Assembly: GCF_014196295.1 (NCBI RefSeq) | Contig: NZ_JACIDK010000012.1 | Coordinates: 1-42,266 of the forward strand | From: Phenylobacterium haematophilum | Lineage (GTDB): Bacteria > Pseudomonadota > Alphaproteobacteria > Caulobacterales > Caulobacteraceae | Length of the DNA: 42,266 nt | Direction: 5' to 3' | In this document: piece after piece, positions 33,405 to 42,266 of the stretch | How positions within the stretch are numbered: the stretch's first letter is position 1 | Layout of the letters: each line of letters opens with the position of its first letter | Notes under the pieces: model-generated | Databases searched by the model: none | Told to the model about the DNA's origin: nothing | The model's input: the letters and a program-made list of their open reading frames with translations, nothing else | Translations under genes and position numbers: made by a program

Positions 33405-34564
33405 TGGGTCAGCACCACGCCCGCGTCGCGGGCGAAGGTCAGCCAGACCTGATCGTCCCAGTCGACCGGGCGGTCCACGAAGCGGGTGGCGTTTGCGCGG
33501 GCGGCTCGGATGGTGCGGCCGCTCTCCAGCTCGACCAGATAGGTGGTCCAGTCGCCGAGATAGCCGATGTCGGCGACTTTGCCGGCCATGCGGTTGGGAC
33601 CGGGCGGCGGCTCGTCCAGATGGACCTGCATTTTCTCCGGCCGCACGGCGAGCCAGGCGGTCGAGCCAACCGGGATGCGGTCGTCCTCGACAACGTCGAA
33701 GCCCTTGGGAGAGTCGACGCTGGCCATGCGGACGGTGAGGCCGTCGGCGTGCTCGGCGACGCCCTCGAAGATGTTCACGTCGCCGATGAAATCGGCCACG
33801 TAACGGGAGTTGGGCGCCTCATAGACGTCGGCTGGGCGGCCCATCTGAACGATCTGGCCGGCGCGCATGACTGCGATGCGGTCGGCGGTGACCATGGCCT
33901 CTTCCTGGTCGTGGGTGACAATCAGGAACGTCATGCCAAGCTGCTGCTGGAGGGCCATCAATTCCCACTGGGTCTCCTCGCGCAGCTTTTTGTCGAGCGC
34001 GGCGAGCGGCTCGTCGAGCAGCAGCATCTTTGGCCGCGGAGCGATGGCGCGGGCCAGGGCGACGCGCTGGCGTTGGCCGCCGGACAGTTGGTGCGGCTTG
34101 CGCCGGGCCAGGCCCTCAAGGCGCACGAGCGAGAGCATCTCGGCCACGCGGGCGGCGACTTCGTCCTTGGGCATGCCCTGCTGCTTCAGGCCAAAGGCGA
34201 TGTTCTTCTCCACGCTGAGGTGGGGGAACAGTGCGTAGGACTGGAACATCATGTTGACCGGCCGCTCGTGCGGCCGCTTGCCGGCCAGGTCCTCGCCGGC
34301 CAGCAGCACGCGGCCCTCATCGGGCGTCTCGAAGCCGGCCAGCAGGCGCATGAGCGTGGTCTTGCCGCAGCCCGACGGCCCAAGCAGCGCGAAGAACTCG
34401 CCAGGATAGATGTCGAGCGAGACGCCGTTGACGGCCGTCTCGCCGTCGAACCGCTTCACCACCTTCTCGAAACGCACCAGCGGCTTGGCCGTGGGGTCGG
34501 TCCACGGCGCAAAGGTCGAACGGACCGCGCCGATGTTCAGGCGCGGGCGGCTGCGTTCGGTCAT
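33401..34564 (-). CDS. potG: Polyamine ABC transporter ATPase PotG
   Basis: A 387-residue ABC ATPase. Walker A is GPSGCGKTT (residues 62-70), the Q-loop lies in MMFQSYALFPH, the ABC signature is LSGGQRQRVALARA, Walker B is MLLLDEP and the switch histidine is in IVTHDQEEA. The C-terminal 130 residues form a TOBE-like regulatory domain (VAVRPEKMQVHL). It powers polyamine uptake. The start is 11 bp after the PotF stop, and its stop overlaps potH by 4 nt. Confidence 0.93.
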   Translation of the reverse strand: MTERSRPRLNIGAVRSTFAPWTDPTAKPLVRFEKVVKRFDGETAVNGVSLDIYPGEFFALLGPSGCGKTTLMRLLAGFETPDEGRVLLAGEDLAGKRPHERPVNMMFQSYALFPHLSVEKNIAFGLKQQGMPKDEVAARVAEMLSLVRLEGLARRKPHQLSGGQRQRVALARAIAPRPKMLLLDEPLAALDKKLREETQWELMALQQQLGMTFLIVTHDQEEAMVTADRIAVMRAGQIVQMGRPADVYEAPNSRYVADFIGDVNIFEGVAEHADGLTVRMASVDSPKGFDVVEDDRIPVGSTAWLAVRPEKMQVHLDEPPPGPNRMAGKVADIGYLGDWTTYLVELESGRTIRAARANATRFVDRPVDWDDQVWLTFARDAGVVLTQ

Positions 34565-34575
34565 CTAACCGCTTC

Positions 34576-35682
34576 CTACTGGCCGGTCTGCACGCGGGTC
34601 CACATGCGCGTGACCTCGCGCAGCAGGGCCTGGTCCTTGGTGGTGGTCACAAAGAGACGCTTGAACAGGTCCGGCGTCGGATAGACGTTCGGATCGCCGC
34701 GCACCGAGGCGTCGACCATGGGCGTCGCCGGCAGATTGGCGTTGGCGTACTGGGTGTAGTTCGACGCCTTCGCGATGACTTCGGGCCGCAGCATGTAGTC
34801 GAGGAACTTGTAGGCGGCGTCCGGATTGGGCGCGTCGGCGGGGATGGCGAACACGTCGAACCAGACCTGGCTGCCCTCCTTGGGGATGACGTAGGCGAGT
34901 TCCACGCCGTTCTTCGCTTCTTCCGCGCGAGCCTTGGCCTGCAGGATGTCGCCCGAGTAGCCGACCGCCACGCAGATGTCGCCGTTGGCCAGCGCCTCGA
35001 CGTACTCAGAGGAGTGGAACTTGCGGATGAACGGCCGGGCCTTGACCATCATCTCGGTCGCGGACTGGTAGTCGGCGACGTTCTTGGAATTGGGATCCTT
35101 GCCCAGATAGTTGAGGGCGACGGCGTACATGTCCTCGGAGGCGTCGAGATAGTAGACGCCGCAATCCTTGAGCTTGGCGAGGTTGGCCGGATCGAACACC
35201 ACCGACCAGCTGTCGATGTTCACGCCTGGCAGGCGCTTGGCCACTTGCTTGACGTTGTAGCCGATGCCGATGGTGCCCCACATGTAGGGGACGGTGTATT
35301 TCTGACCCGGATCGAAGGGCTCCATGTGGCTCATGATGTCAGGCCACAGGTTCTTGTTGTTCGGCAGCTTAGACTTGTCGAGCTGGGCGATCGCGCCGGC
35401 GGTGATGTAGCGCGGCACGTTGTGGTTCGACGGCGCGACGATGTCGTAGCCCGTGTTGCCCTGCAGGACCTTGGTCTCGAGGATTTCGTTGGAGTCGAAG
35501 GTGTCGTATTGGACCTTGATCCCCGTTTCCTGGGTGAAATCGGCGAGGATCTGGGGGTCGATATAGTCCGACCAGTTGTAGATCTTCAGAGTCTGGTCCT
35601 TGGCAGCGCCGCCTTGGCCGCAGGCGGCCAGGGTCATGCTCATAACCAGGACAGCAGCCGTGCCCAGCGCCTTAGTCCACAT
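34576..35682 (-). CDS. potF: Polyamine-binding lipoprotein PotF
   Basis: A 368-residue extracytoplasmic binding protein of the PotD/PotF family. It opens with a lipoprotein signal, LAAC at C21, so it is likely anchored in the membrane rather than free in the periplasm as in E. coli. The mature start LKIYNWSDYIDPQILADFTQETGIKV is split across LKIYNWSDYIDPQIL and the rest, and matches the family. Later segments PSNHNVPRYI, PYMWGTIGIGYN and DICVAVGYSGDILQA are conserved. ATG 35682 is preferred over GTG 35688 because GGAGAG lies at the right distance. First gene of the four-gene operon. Confidence 0.93.
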   Translation of the reverse strand: MWTKALGTAAVLVMSMTLAACGQGGAAKDQTLKIYNWSDYIDPQILADFTQETGIKVQYDTFDSNEILETKVLQGNTGYDIVAPSNHNVPRYITAGAIAQLDKSKLPNNKNLWPDIMSHMEPFDPGQKYTVPYMWGTIGIGYNVKQVAKRLPGVNIDSWSVVFDPANLAKLKDCGVYYLDASEDMYAVALNYLGKDPNSKNVADYQSATEMMVKARPFIRKFHSSEYVEALANGDICVAVGYSGDILQAKARAEEAKNGVELAYVIPKEGSQVWFDVFAIPADAPNPDAAYKFLDYMLRPEVIAKASNYTQYANANLPATPMVDASVRGDPNVYPTPDLFKRLFVTTTKDQALLREVTRMWTRVQTGQ

Positions 35683-35765
35683 GCCCACTCTCCAACTTGC
35701 CCGAAGGGCAGCTTATAGGGCCAAGCCGACAGATTTTAAGTGCTAATGCGCAAGGAGCGCTTCCG

Positions 35766-36119
35766 ATGCCCACCTCCATGGCGATGATCGCCCCGGTCCT
35801 GCTGCTCGTCGCCTCCAACATCTTCATGACCTTCGCCTGGTACGGGCACTTGAAGGTCGAGCACCGGCCCATCTGGCTCCTGGTGCTGGTCAGCTGGGGG
35901 GTCGCCTTCTTCGAATACTGCCTCGCGGTGCCGGCCAATCGGATCGGGCGCGAGTTCTACTCACCGGCCGAGCTCAAGACGATGCAGGAGGTCATCACTC
36001 TGGCCGTCTTCGCGGTGTTCTCGATCACCTATCTGGGCGAGCGGTTCACGCTGAACCATATGATCGGCTTCGCACTGATAGCGGCGGGCGCCGTCTTCAT
36101 CTTCAAGGGGCCGCTCTAG
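35766..36119 (+). CDS. DMT-like small membrane protein (DUF486)
   Basis: A 117-residue protein with four predicted helices and the family core [23 protein letters not shown] [10 protein letters not shown], and [21 protein letters not shown] at the end. DUF486 proteins look like half-size relatives of drug/metabolite transporters; their substrate is unknown. AAGGAG lies upstream of ATG 35766. It is divergent from potF and 62 bp upstream of metG on the same strand. Confidence 0.88.
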   Translation: MPTSMAMIAPVLLLVASNIFMTFAWYGHLKVEHRPIWLLVLVSWGVAFFEYCLAVPANRIGREFYSPAELKTMQEVITLAVFAVFSITYLGERFTLNHMIGFALIAAGAVFIFKGPL

Positions 36120-36123
36120 CGCT

Positions 36124-36151
36124 TTGCCGAACCGACCCTGCGCCCTATAAG
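36124..36151 (+). promoter_or_regulatory. Candidate metG promoter
   Basis: TTGCCG (36124-36129) and TATAAG (36146-36151) are 16 bp apart and followed by CCGCGCTCC. The element matches the tRNA-tuf promoter at 41803-41831. It lies 31 bp upstream of the metG start. Confidence 0.5.
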
Positions 36152-36181
36152 CCGCGCTCCCTCCTCATTACGAGAGAAGCC

Positions 36182-37996
<1,815 letters not shown>

Positions 37997-38000
37997 CGAC

Positions 38001-38918
38001 CTAGACGGCTGCGCGGCCGAAGCGGTCGCGCAGCAGTTCGGCCCCGCTGACCAGGCTGATCCCGGCCAGGACCAGCAGCGCGCCGGCGACGAAGGCCGGC
38101 TCCAGCGGCTCGTGCAGCACCACGACGCTGAAGACGACGCCGAACAGCGGCGTCAGGAACGACAGGATCGACAGCCGCGAGGCCAGGTACTTCCGCAGCA
38201 GCCAGAACCAGATCACGTAGCTGATCAGGGTGATGACGATGGTCTGGAAGCCGAGGTTCAGGGCGACGGTCGGGGTCAGGTTGACCCCGGTCTCGCCGCG
38301 CAGGGCAGCGATTCCCAGCAGCATCACGCCGGCGAAGGCGACCTGATAGAACAGGGTCTTAACGGCCGGAGCGTCGGAGAGGCGCGAGCCGCGGATGGCC
38401 ACGGTGGTCAGGCCCCAGGCGAGGCCCGCCAGCAGCCCCATCGCATCGCCGATCAGCATGTCTCCGCTGACCTGGTCGCCCGCGCCGAGGAACGAGACGG
38501 CGATGCCGCCGAAGGCGACGGCGACGCCGCCCCACTGCAGCAGCTTCAGCCGCTCCTCGCGGAAGCGTAGATGCAGGCCGAGCGCCGAGAAGATCGGGGC
38601 GCTGTAGAGGAAGACGACCATGTGCGAGGCGCTGGTCAGCACCAGGCCCTGGGCGATGAACAGGAACTCCAGCCCAAACAGCAGCCCGACCAGCAGGCCG
38701 GCGGGCAGGGTGCCGTCGGCGAAGGCGCGGGGGCCTTCGTTGCGGAAGGTGACGGCGCCGAGCACGACGGCGGCCATGCCCGATCGCAGCGCCATCTGCA
38801 TCACCGGCGTGACGTCGGCGGCGATCAGCTTCACGGCGATCTGCTGAAAGCCCCAGCATAGGCAGAGCGCGACCATGACGCTGAAGGCGAACAGGTCGAG
38901 GGGCTTGCGCGGAGCCAT
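38001..38918 (-). CDS. EamA/DMT superfamily exporter
   Basis: A 305-residue membrane protein with about ten helices in two EamA repeats (roughly residues 10-140 and 160-295). It has the usual MVALCLCWGFQQIAVKLI start and the FLTPLFGVVFSVVVLHEPLEPAFVAGALLVLAGI end, here split as FLTPLFGVVFSVV and LHEPLEPAFVAGALLVLAG. The family exports amino acids, nucleosides or drugs; the substrate is unknown. The start codon shares one base with the stop of the PhzF gene (TGATG), so the two are translationally coupled. Confidence 0.9.
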   Translation of the reverse strand: MAPRKPLDLFAFSVMVALCLCWGFQQIAVKLIAADVTPVMQMALRSGMAAVVLGAVTFRNEGPRAFADGTLPAGLLVGLLFGLEFLFIAQGLVLTSASHMVVFLYSAPIFSALGLHLRFREERLKLLQWGGVAVAFGGIAVSFLGAGDQVSGDMLIGDAMGLLAGLAWGLTTVAIRGSRLSDAPAVKTLFYQVAFAGVMLLGIAALRGETGVNLTPTVALNLGFQTIVITLISYVIWFWLLRKYLASRLSILSFLTPLFGVVFSVVVLHEPLEPAFVAGALLVLAGISLVSGAELLRDRFGRAAV

Positions 38919-39784
38919 CAGACGCTGGCTTGGCCGTTCAGCACCGGCACGCAGCCGCCGCCGATTGTGGCGCGCACGCCGTCGGCGGCCCGCCGGGCGG
39001 TGGCGCGCAGGCGTGAAGGACGGCCCATCTCGACGCCTTGGACGATGTCCCAGGCGCCTTCGGGCGCGTCGGAGAGCGAGAGCAGCAGGGCGGCCAGGGT
39101 GGCGTTGGCGCTGCCGGTGGCGGGGTCTTCAACCGTGCCGGAATTGGGCGCGAACATCCGCGCACGCAGTTTCCCGGGGGCGTCCTCGACGTAGAGGTGC
39201 AGCGACAGGCGGTCGCCGAACTCCGGGAAGTCGAGCGCGGCCTGGCGGAACGCCGGGAGGTCGGGAGCCGCGCGGCTGAGGGCCTCGGGCGTGACCTGGG
39301 CGATGACGAAGGTGACGCCCACGCTGGCCTCGATCGGCCGATGGGCAGCGACGACGATGTCGTCAGGCGCCAAGCCGGCGCAGGCGGCGATCTTCTCGAC
39401 CGGCAGTTCCACGCCCAGCGACAAGGCTTGCGGCGCGGCGATGACGCCGCCGCCGTCCTCGATGCTCACCTCGACAATGCCGGCGGGGACCTCGAGGCGC
39501 AGGGCCTGACCCCGGCCCATCTGCGAGAGCACCCAGCCAGTTCCGACCGACGGGTGGCCGGCGAAAGGCATTTCGGCGGTGCGGTTGAAGATGCGCACGC
39601 GGGCGGTGTTGGCCGGGTCCTGCGGCGGCAGGATGAACGTCGTCTCGGAAAGGTTCATCTCGGCGGCCAGCGACTGCATCTGACCGTCGGTCAGGCCGCG
39701 GGCGTCGGTGAATACGGCGAGCGGATTGCCGCCGAACCGGGTGTCGGTGAACACATCTAGGGTGACGAAGGGATAGTCGGCCAT
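38918..39784 (-). CDS. PhzF family isomerase/epimerase-like protein
   Basis: A 288-residue protein of the PhzF/DapF fold. It opens with FVTLDVFTDTRFGGNPLAVF and has the conserved glutamate E47 in NLSETTF, equivalent to the PhzF catalytic acid, and the PFAGHPSVGTGWVL loop. Near the C-terminus SGTVEDPATGSANATLA is the second signature. Most members act on unknown small molecules; no phenazine genes are near. ATG 39784 gives the normal N-terminus. It forms an operon with the EamA exporter and is divergent from an ArsR gene. Confidence 0.92.
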   Translation of the reverse strand: MADYPFVTLDVFTDTRFGGNPLAVFTDARGLTDGQMQSLAAEMNLSETTFILPPQDPANTARVRIFNRTAEMPFAGHPSVGTGWVLSQMGRGQALRLEVPAGIVEVSIEDGGGVIAAPQALSLGVELPVEKIAACAGLAPDDIVVAAHRPIEASVGVTFVIAQVTPEALSRAAPDLPAFRQAALDFPEFGDRLSLHLYVEDAPGKLRARMFAPNSGTVEDPATGSANATLAALLLSLSDAPEGAWDIVQGVEMGRPSRLRATARRAADGVRATIGGGCVPVLNGQASV

Positions 39785-39813
39785 GTTGCGCGTCCAGGCG
39801 GGGGAGGGGCTAT

Positions 39814-39832
39814 GACTTGACATAAGTTAGTC
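39814..39832. promoter_or_regulatory. Candidate ArsR operator/promoter
   Basis: The 66-bp intergenic region between PhzF and ArsR contains TTGACA (39817-39822) and nested inverted repeats: ACTT-N5-AAGT (39815-39827) and GACT-N11-AGTC (39814-39832). Position and symmetry fit an operator controlling the divergent genes; the repeats are short. Confidence 0.35.
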
Positions 39833-39850
39833 GATTGGCAAAGTACCGAA

Positions 39851-40153
39851 ATGGAAATCGCAGACCTGCTTCGCGCCCTGGCCAACGAGCGCCGGCTGCA
39901 AATCCTTGATTGGCTGAAGGATCCGACAGCGCACTTTCCGCCCCAGGTGCATGGCGACTTGGTGGAGGACGGCGTCTGCGGCGCGTTCATCGCCGACAAG
40001 CTTGGCGTCAGCGCCCCGACCTTGAGCGAGCACATGCGCCTGCTGGTTCAGGCCAAGCTGGTGGTCCCCAAGCGCATCAAGCAGTGGACGTTCTATCGCC
40101 GGGACGAGGCGGTGATCGCGCAGGCGACGCGCCGCATCGCCAAAACGGTCTAG
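39851..40153 (+). CDS. ArsR family winged-helix regulator
   Basis: A 100-residue repressor-type protein. The N-terminus LLRALANERRLQILDWL and recognition helix VSAPTLSEHMRLLVQAKLV match ArsR. Only one cysteine (C43) is present and the metal-binding ELCVCDL motif is missing, so it probably senses a non-metal signal. It is divergent from the PhzF/EamA operon and a natural candidate to regulate it. Confidence 0.9.
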   Translation: MEIADLLRALANERRLQILDWLKDPTAHFPPQVHGDLVEDGVCGAFIADKLGVSAPTLSEHMRLLVQAKLVVPKRIKQWTFYRRDEAVIAQATRRIAKTV

Positions 40154-40157
40154 GCTG

Positions 40158-40194
40158 AAAACGAAAACGCCGCCGAACCCAGGGCTCGGCGGCG
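40158..40194 (-). terminator. Rho-independent terminator of the TerC gene
   Basis: A 9-bp perfect stem CGCCGCCGA / TCGGCGGCG (40168-40176, 40186-40194). On the minus strand it is followed by TTTTCGTTTT. It begins 23 bp after the TerC stop codon. Confidence 0.8.
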
Positions 40195-40216
40195 ACGTCG
40201 TTCGAAAATCCCGAAT

Positions 40217-40945
40217 CTAGTGCGCGGGGGCCGGGGCCTTCGGCTTGATGTCGAGGAAGTCGGGCATGGTCGCGTTGTAGGCGGGCGTGTAGCCAAGGTC
40301 GCGGACGATGTCCTGGTGGCCTTGCCACATCATATGAAGGGCGACGTAGAGCACGATGGCCAGGCCGATGTAGCCGATCCAGCGGTACTTGTGCAGCAGA
40401 CGCGCGATGTAGCTGGCGGCCACGCCCATCAGAGCAATCGAAAGCAGCAGGCCGAACACCAGGATGGCCGGATGCTCGCGGGCCGCGCCGGCGACCGCCA
40501 GGACGTTGTCCAGCGACATCGACAGGTCGGCGATCAGAATCTGGATGAAGGCGGCGCGGAAGGTCTTCGGTTGGCGGGCCACCGCCTCGGCCGACGGTTC
40601 AGTGCTGGGGTCGTCGTCCATGACTGCGCCGGCGATGGCTTCCTCATGGGTGGCCTGTTCGCGTAGTTCGCGCCACATCTTCCAGCAGACCCAGAGCAGC
40701 AGCAGCCCGCCGGCGAACAGCAGGCCGACGATGCCGAGCAACTGAGCGGTGATCAGAGCAAAGCCGATCCGCATTGTAACGGCGGCGGCCAAGCCCCAGA
40801 GGATCGCCTTGCGCCGCTGCTCGGGCGGCAGACCGGCGGCGGCCAGCCCCACGGCCACGGCGTTGTCGCCGGCCAGCACCAGGTCGATCATCAAGACGGA
40901 AAAGAGGGCGGCGAGGGCGCCTGGGGCGAAGAGACTTTCGATCAT
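40217..40945 (-). CDS. TerC/YjbE family integral membrane protein
   Basis: A 242-residue protein with about seven helices and two acidic motifs typical of the family: DLVLAGDNAVAVG (D21, D27) in the first helix and ADLSMSLDNVLAVAG in the second half. A charged cytoplasmic loop of about 35 residues separates the halves. TerC relatives export manganese or support metalation of secreted proteins; the YjbE form is common in alphaproteobacteria. No yybP-ykoY-type leader is visible in the 82 bp upstream. A terminator follows at 40158-40194. Confidence 0.9.
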   Translation of the reverse strand: MIESLFAPGALAALFSVLMIDLVLAGDNAVAVGLAAAGLPPEQRRKAILWGLAAAVTMRIGFALITAQLLGIVGLLFAGGLLLLWVCWKMWRELREQATHEEAIAGAVMDDDPSTEPSAEAVARQPKTFRAAFIQILIADLSMSLDNVLAVAGAAREHPAILVFGLLLSIALMGVAASYIARLLHKYRWIGYIGLAIVLYVALHMMWQGHQDIVRDLGYTPAYNATMPDFLDIKPKAPAPAH

Positions 40946-41027
40946 CGAGCCTTGAATGCGTCAGCCGCCGCGCGTCCGCAACCGGTTAGCTGCGTGGGCG
41001 GCCACTTTCGCGACCAATGCGCGTTTT

Positions 41028-41825
41028 CTAGGGTCGGGTTCGGCTGGCCTCATAAAGCGCGACGGCTGCGGCGGCGGACACGTTCAGGCTCTCAAATCCG
41101 CCAGGCATGGGGATTTTGGCCAGTTCGTCGCAGTGTTCGGCCACCAAGCGGCGCAGGCCCTCACCCTCGGAACCTAGGACCAGCACCGTCGGCCCGCCGT
41201 CAAGCGCCTGGTCCAGATAGGTATCGGTATGGCCATCGAGACCCACGGCGCGCCAGCCGAGGTCGGCGAGCGTCTCGAGCGCACGTGAAAGATTAACGAC
41301 GTGGGCGGTGGGAATCTTATCGACCGCGCCGACCGCGGCCTTGGCCAAGGCGCCCGTGAGCTTGGGTGCGTGGCGGTCCTGCAGAATGACCCCGGCGGCG
41401 CCGAACGCCGCGGCGGACCGCAGGATCGCGCCGACGTTCTGGGGATCGGTGACCTGGTCGAGCATCAGCAGCACTGCGCCGCGCTTGGTCTCGAAGTCCT
41501 CAAGCGCGACGGACTCGAGCGGCGGGATGCGCAGGGCGATCCCCTGGTGCACGGCGCCCTGGGGCAGAATCTGGCTGATGGCCGCCGACTCGACGACCTC
41601 GAGCGCCTTGGGGCGGCCGAATCGAGATTCGAGCTCCTTGGCCCGGTCCGGCGTCGCCAAGAGCCGCTGCGGCGCGCCTCTTTTCCTGTTGGAAAGTGCG
41701 GCGAAAACAGCGTGCCAGCCCCACAGCCACTCGTCGAAACCGTTATCTGGCTTGCGGTTGAAGGGTCTCGGGCCCGATTTTCTCGGACCTTTCGAGTGCG
41801 CGTTGCGTTCGCGAGGGGAGGACAC
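41028..41825 (-). CDS. rlmB: 23S rRNA 2'-O-ribose methyltransferase RlmB (SpoU family)
   Basis: A 265-residue SpoU-family methyltransferase that methylates G2251 of 23S rRNA in E. coli. The knotted SAM-binding domain has LDQVTDPQNVGAILRSA (motif 1), VLVLGSEGEGLRRLV (motif 2) and PMPGGFESLNVSAAAAVALYE (motif 3, here split as PMPGGFESLNVSAAA and AVALYE). The N-terminal substrate-binding domain contains WLWGWHAVFAAL. The start is uncertain: GTG 41825 has no Shine-Dalgarno and overlaps the divergent tRNA promoter, and no internal ATG is available until residue 121. A leaderless mRNA or a downstream non-ATG start is possible. Confidence 0.93.
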   Translation of the reverse strand: MSSPRERNAHSKGPRKSGPRPFNRKPDNGFDEWLWGWHAVFAALSNRKRGAPQRLLATPDRAKELESRFGRPKALEVVESAAISQILPQGAVHQGIALRIPPLESVALEDFETKRGAVLLMLDQVTDPQNVGAILRSAAAFGAAGVILQDRHAPKLTGALAKAAVGAVDKIPTAHVVNLSRALETLADLGWRAVGLDGHTDTYLDQALDGGPTVLVLGSEGEGLRRLVAEHCDELAKIPMPGGFESLNVSAAAAVALYEASRTRP

Positions 41826-41831
41826 TATAAG
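41803..41831 (+). promoter_or_regulatory. Candidate promoter of the tRNA-Tyr / tRNA-Gly / tuf unit
   Basis: TTGCGT (41803-41808) and TATAAG (41826-41831) with 17 bp between, then the GC-rich discriminator ACGCGCTCC. It lies about 85 bp upstream of tRNA-Tyr and overlaps the 5' end of rlmB. Confidence 0.55.
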
Positions 41832-41915
41832 ACGCGCTCCAAATCGGGGGCCGGACAGGTTCTTCGCTCAGGCGGGGAGCAGTGTCCAGGCATCCGATCT
41901 GGCTCTGAGCGCGCT

Positions 41916-42001
41916 GGGGGAATGTCCCGAGCGGCAAAGGGGGCGGACTGTAAATCCGCTGGCGTACGCCTTCGCAGGTTCGAGTCCTGCTTCCCCCACC
42001 A
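41916..42001 (+). tRNA. tRNA-Tyr (anticodon GTA)
   Basis: An 86-nt class II tRNA. The acceptor stem GGGGGAA pairs with TTCCCCC, the anticodon loop CTGTAAA carries GTA, a long variable arm is present and CCA is encoded. Co-located with tRNA-Gly and tuf. Confidence 0.97.
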
Positions 42002-42056
42002 CGCGCTCGGAGCGTGACTTTAAGGAGACTGGCGCGACCCCGCGCATCCTTCAGCG

Positions 42057-42130
42057 GCGGGTATAGCACAATGGTAGTGCAGCAGCCTTCCAAGCTGAGG
42101 ATGCGGGTTCGATTCCCGCTACCCGCTCCA
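42057..42130 (+). tRNA. tRNA-Gly (anticodon TCC)
   Basis: A 74-nt cloverleaf. The acceptor stem GCGGGTA pairs with TACCCGC, the anticodon loop CTTCCAA carries TCC, the T-loop is TTCGATT and CCA is encoded. The outermost anticodon-stem pair is a G-A mismatch. Confidence 0.96.
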
Positions 42131-42138
42131 ACTTCTGA

Positions 42139-42266
<128 letters not shown>

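Noticed and set aside
40946..41027. yybP-ykoY manganese riboswitch expected upstream of a TerC gene
   Set aside because: Only 82 bp are available and I could not find the conserved paired elements of that riboswitch.

Overview
The window is GC-rich, densely packed bacterial chromosome, most likely from an alphaproteobacterium of the Caulobacteraceae (Phenylobacterium/Caulobacter type). This is inferred from two DUF2336 proteins, TTAA-N7-TTAA-like boxes of the CtrA type upstream of two genes, a PEPxxWA-CTERM protein, hybrid histidine kinases beside a free-standing Hpt protein, and the rlmB / tRNA-Tyr / tRNA-Gly / tuf junction at the right edge. I see no phage, transposase, CRISPR array or plasmid functions. 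Almost all of it looks like core or niche-adaptation chromosome.

Layout. 1-5.8 kb: a LysR-type effector-domain fragment, a GAF/PAS hybrid histidine kinase, a Baeyer-Villiger-type flavin monooxygenase divergent from a TetR regulator (with a possible operator and an 18-codon leader ORF between them), and a possible scrap of an ABC-2 permease. 5.8-11.9 kb: a ThiO-like FAD oxidase, an acyl-CoA dehydrogenase, a TonB protein with a hairpin over its ribosome binding site, an aldo/keto reductase, a transglycosylase-like gene behind a CtrA-like box, and a CaiB-type CoA-transferase. 11.9-18.4 kb: a signalling cluster with a membrane hybrid kinase, two DUF2336 genes, a Nudix hydrolase, an Hpt protein and NAD kinase. 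18.5-26.2 kb: glycerol kinase, a CHRD/PEP-CTERM exported protein, a class II aldolase with a good terminator, and a two-gene RND efflux operon.

26.2-31.6 kb: an intergenic region with two strong hairpins, a lipoprotein cytochrome c, YaiI, tRNA-Thr(TGT), a guanidine-II-like riboswitch in front of a SugE/Gdx exporter, a KgtP-like 2-oxoglutarate permease, a hemerythrin-like protein and an amidase. 31.7-35.7 kb: a tightly overlapping putrescine/spermidine ABC transporter operon (potF-G-H-I order, minus strand). 35.8-42.3 kb: a DUF486 membrane protein, metG, an EamA exporter coupled to a PhzF-family enzyme, a divergent ArsR regulator, a TerC-family protein, rlmB, then tRNA-Tyr, tRNA-Gly and the first 34 codons of tuf.

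The best leads are regulatory: the guanidine-II-like leader of sugE, the tonB leader hairpin, the CtrA-like boxes, a repeated TATAAG/ATAAG plus CGCGC promoter signature upstream of metG, the RND operon and the tRNA-tuf cluster, and the hairpin pair downstream of the cytochrome gene. No wholly new multi-gene system is evident. All family calls come from reading motifs by eye; no database search was run.
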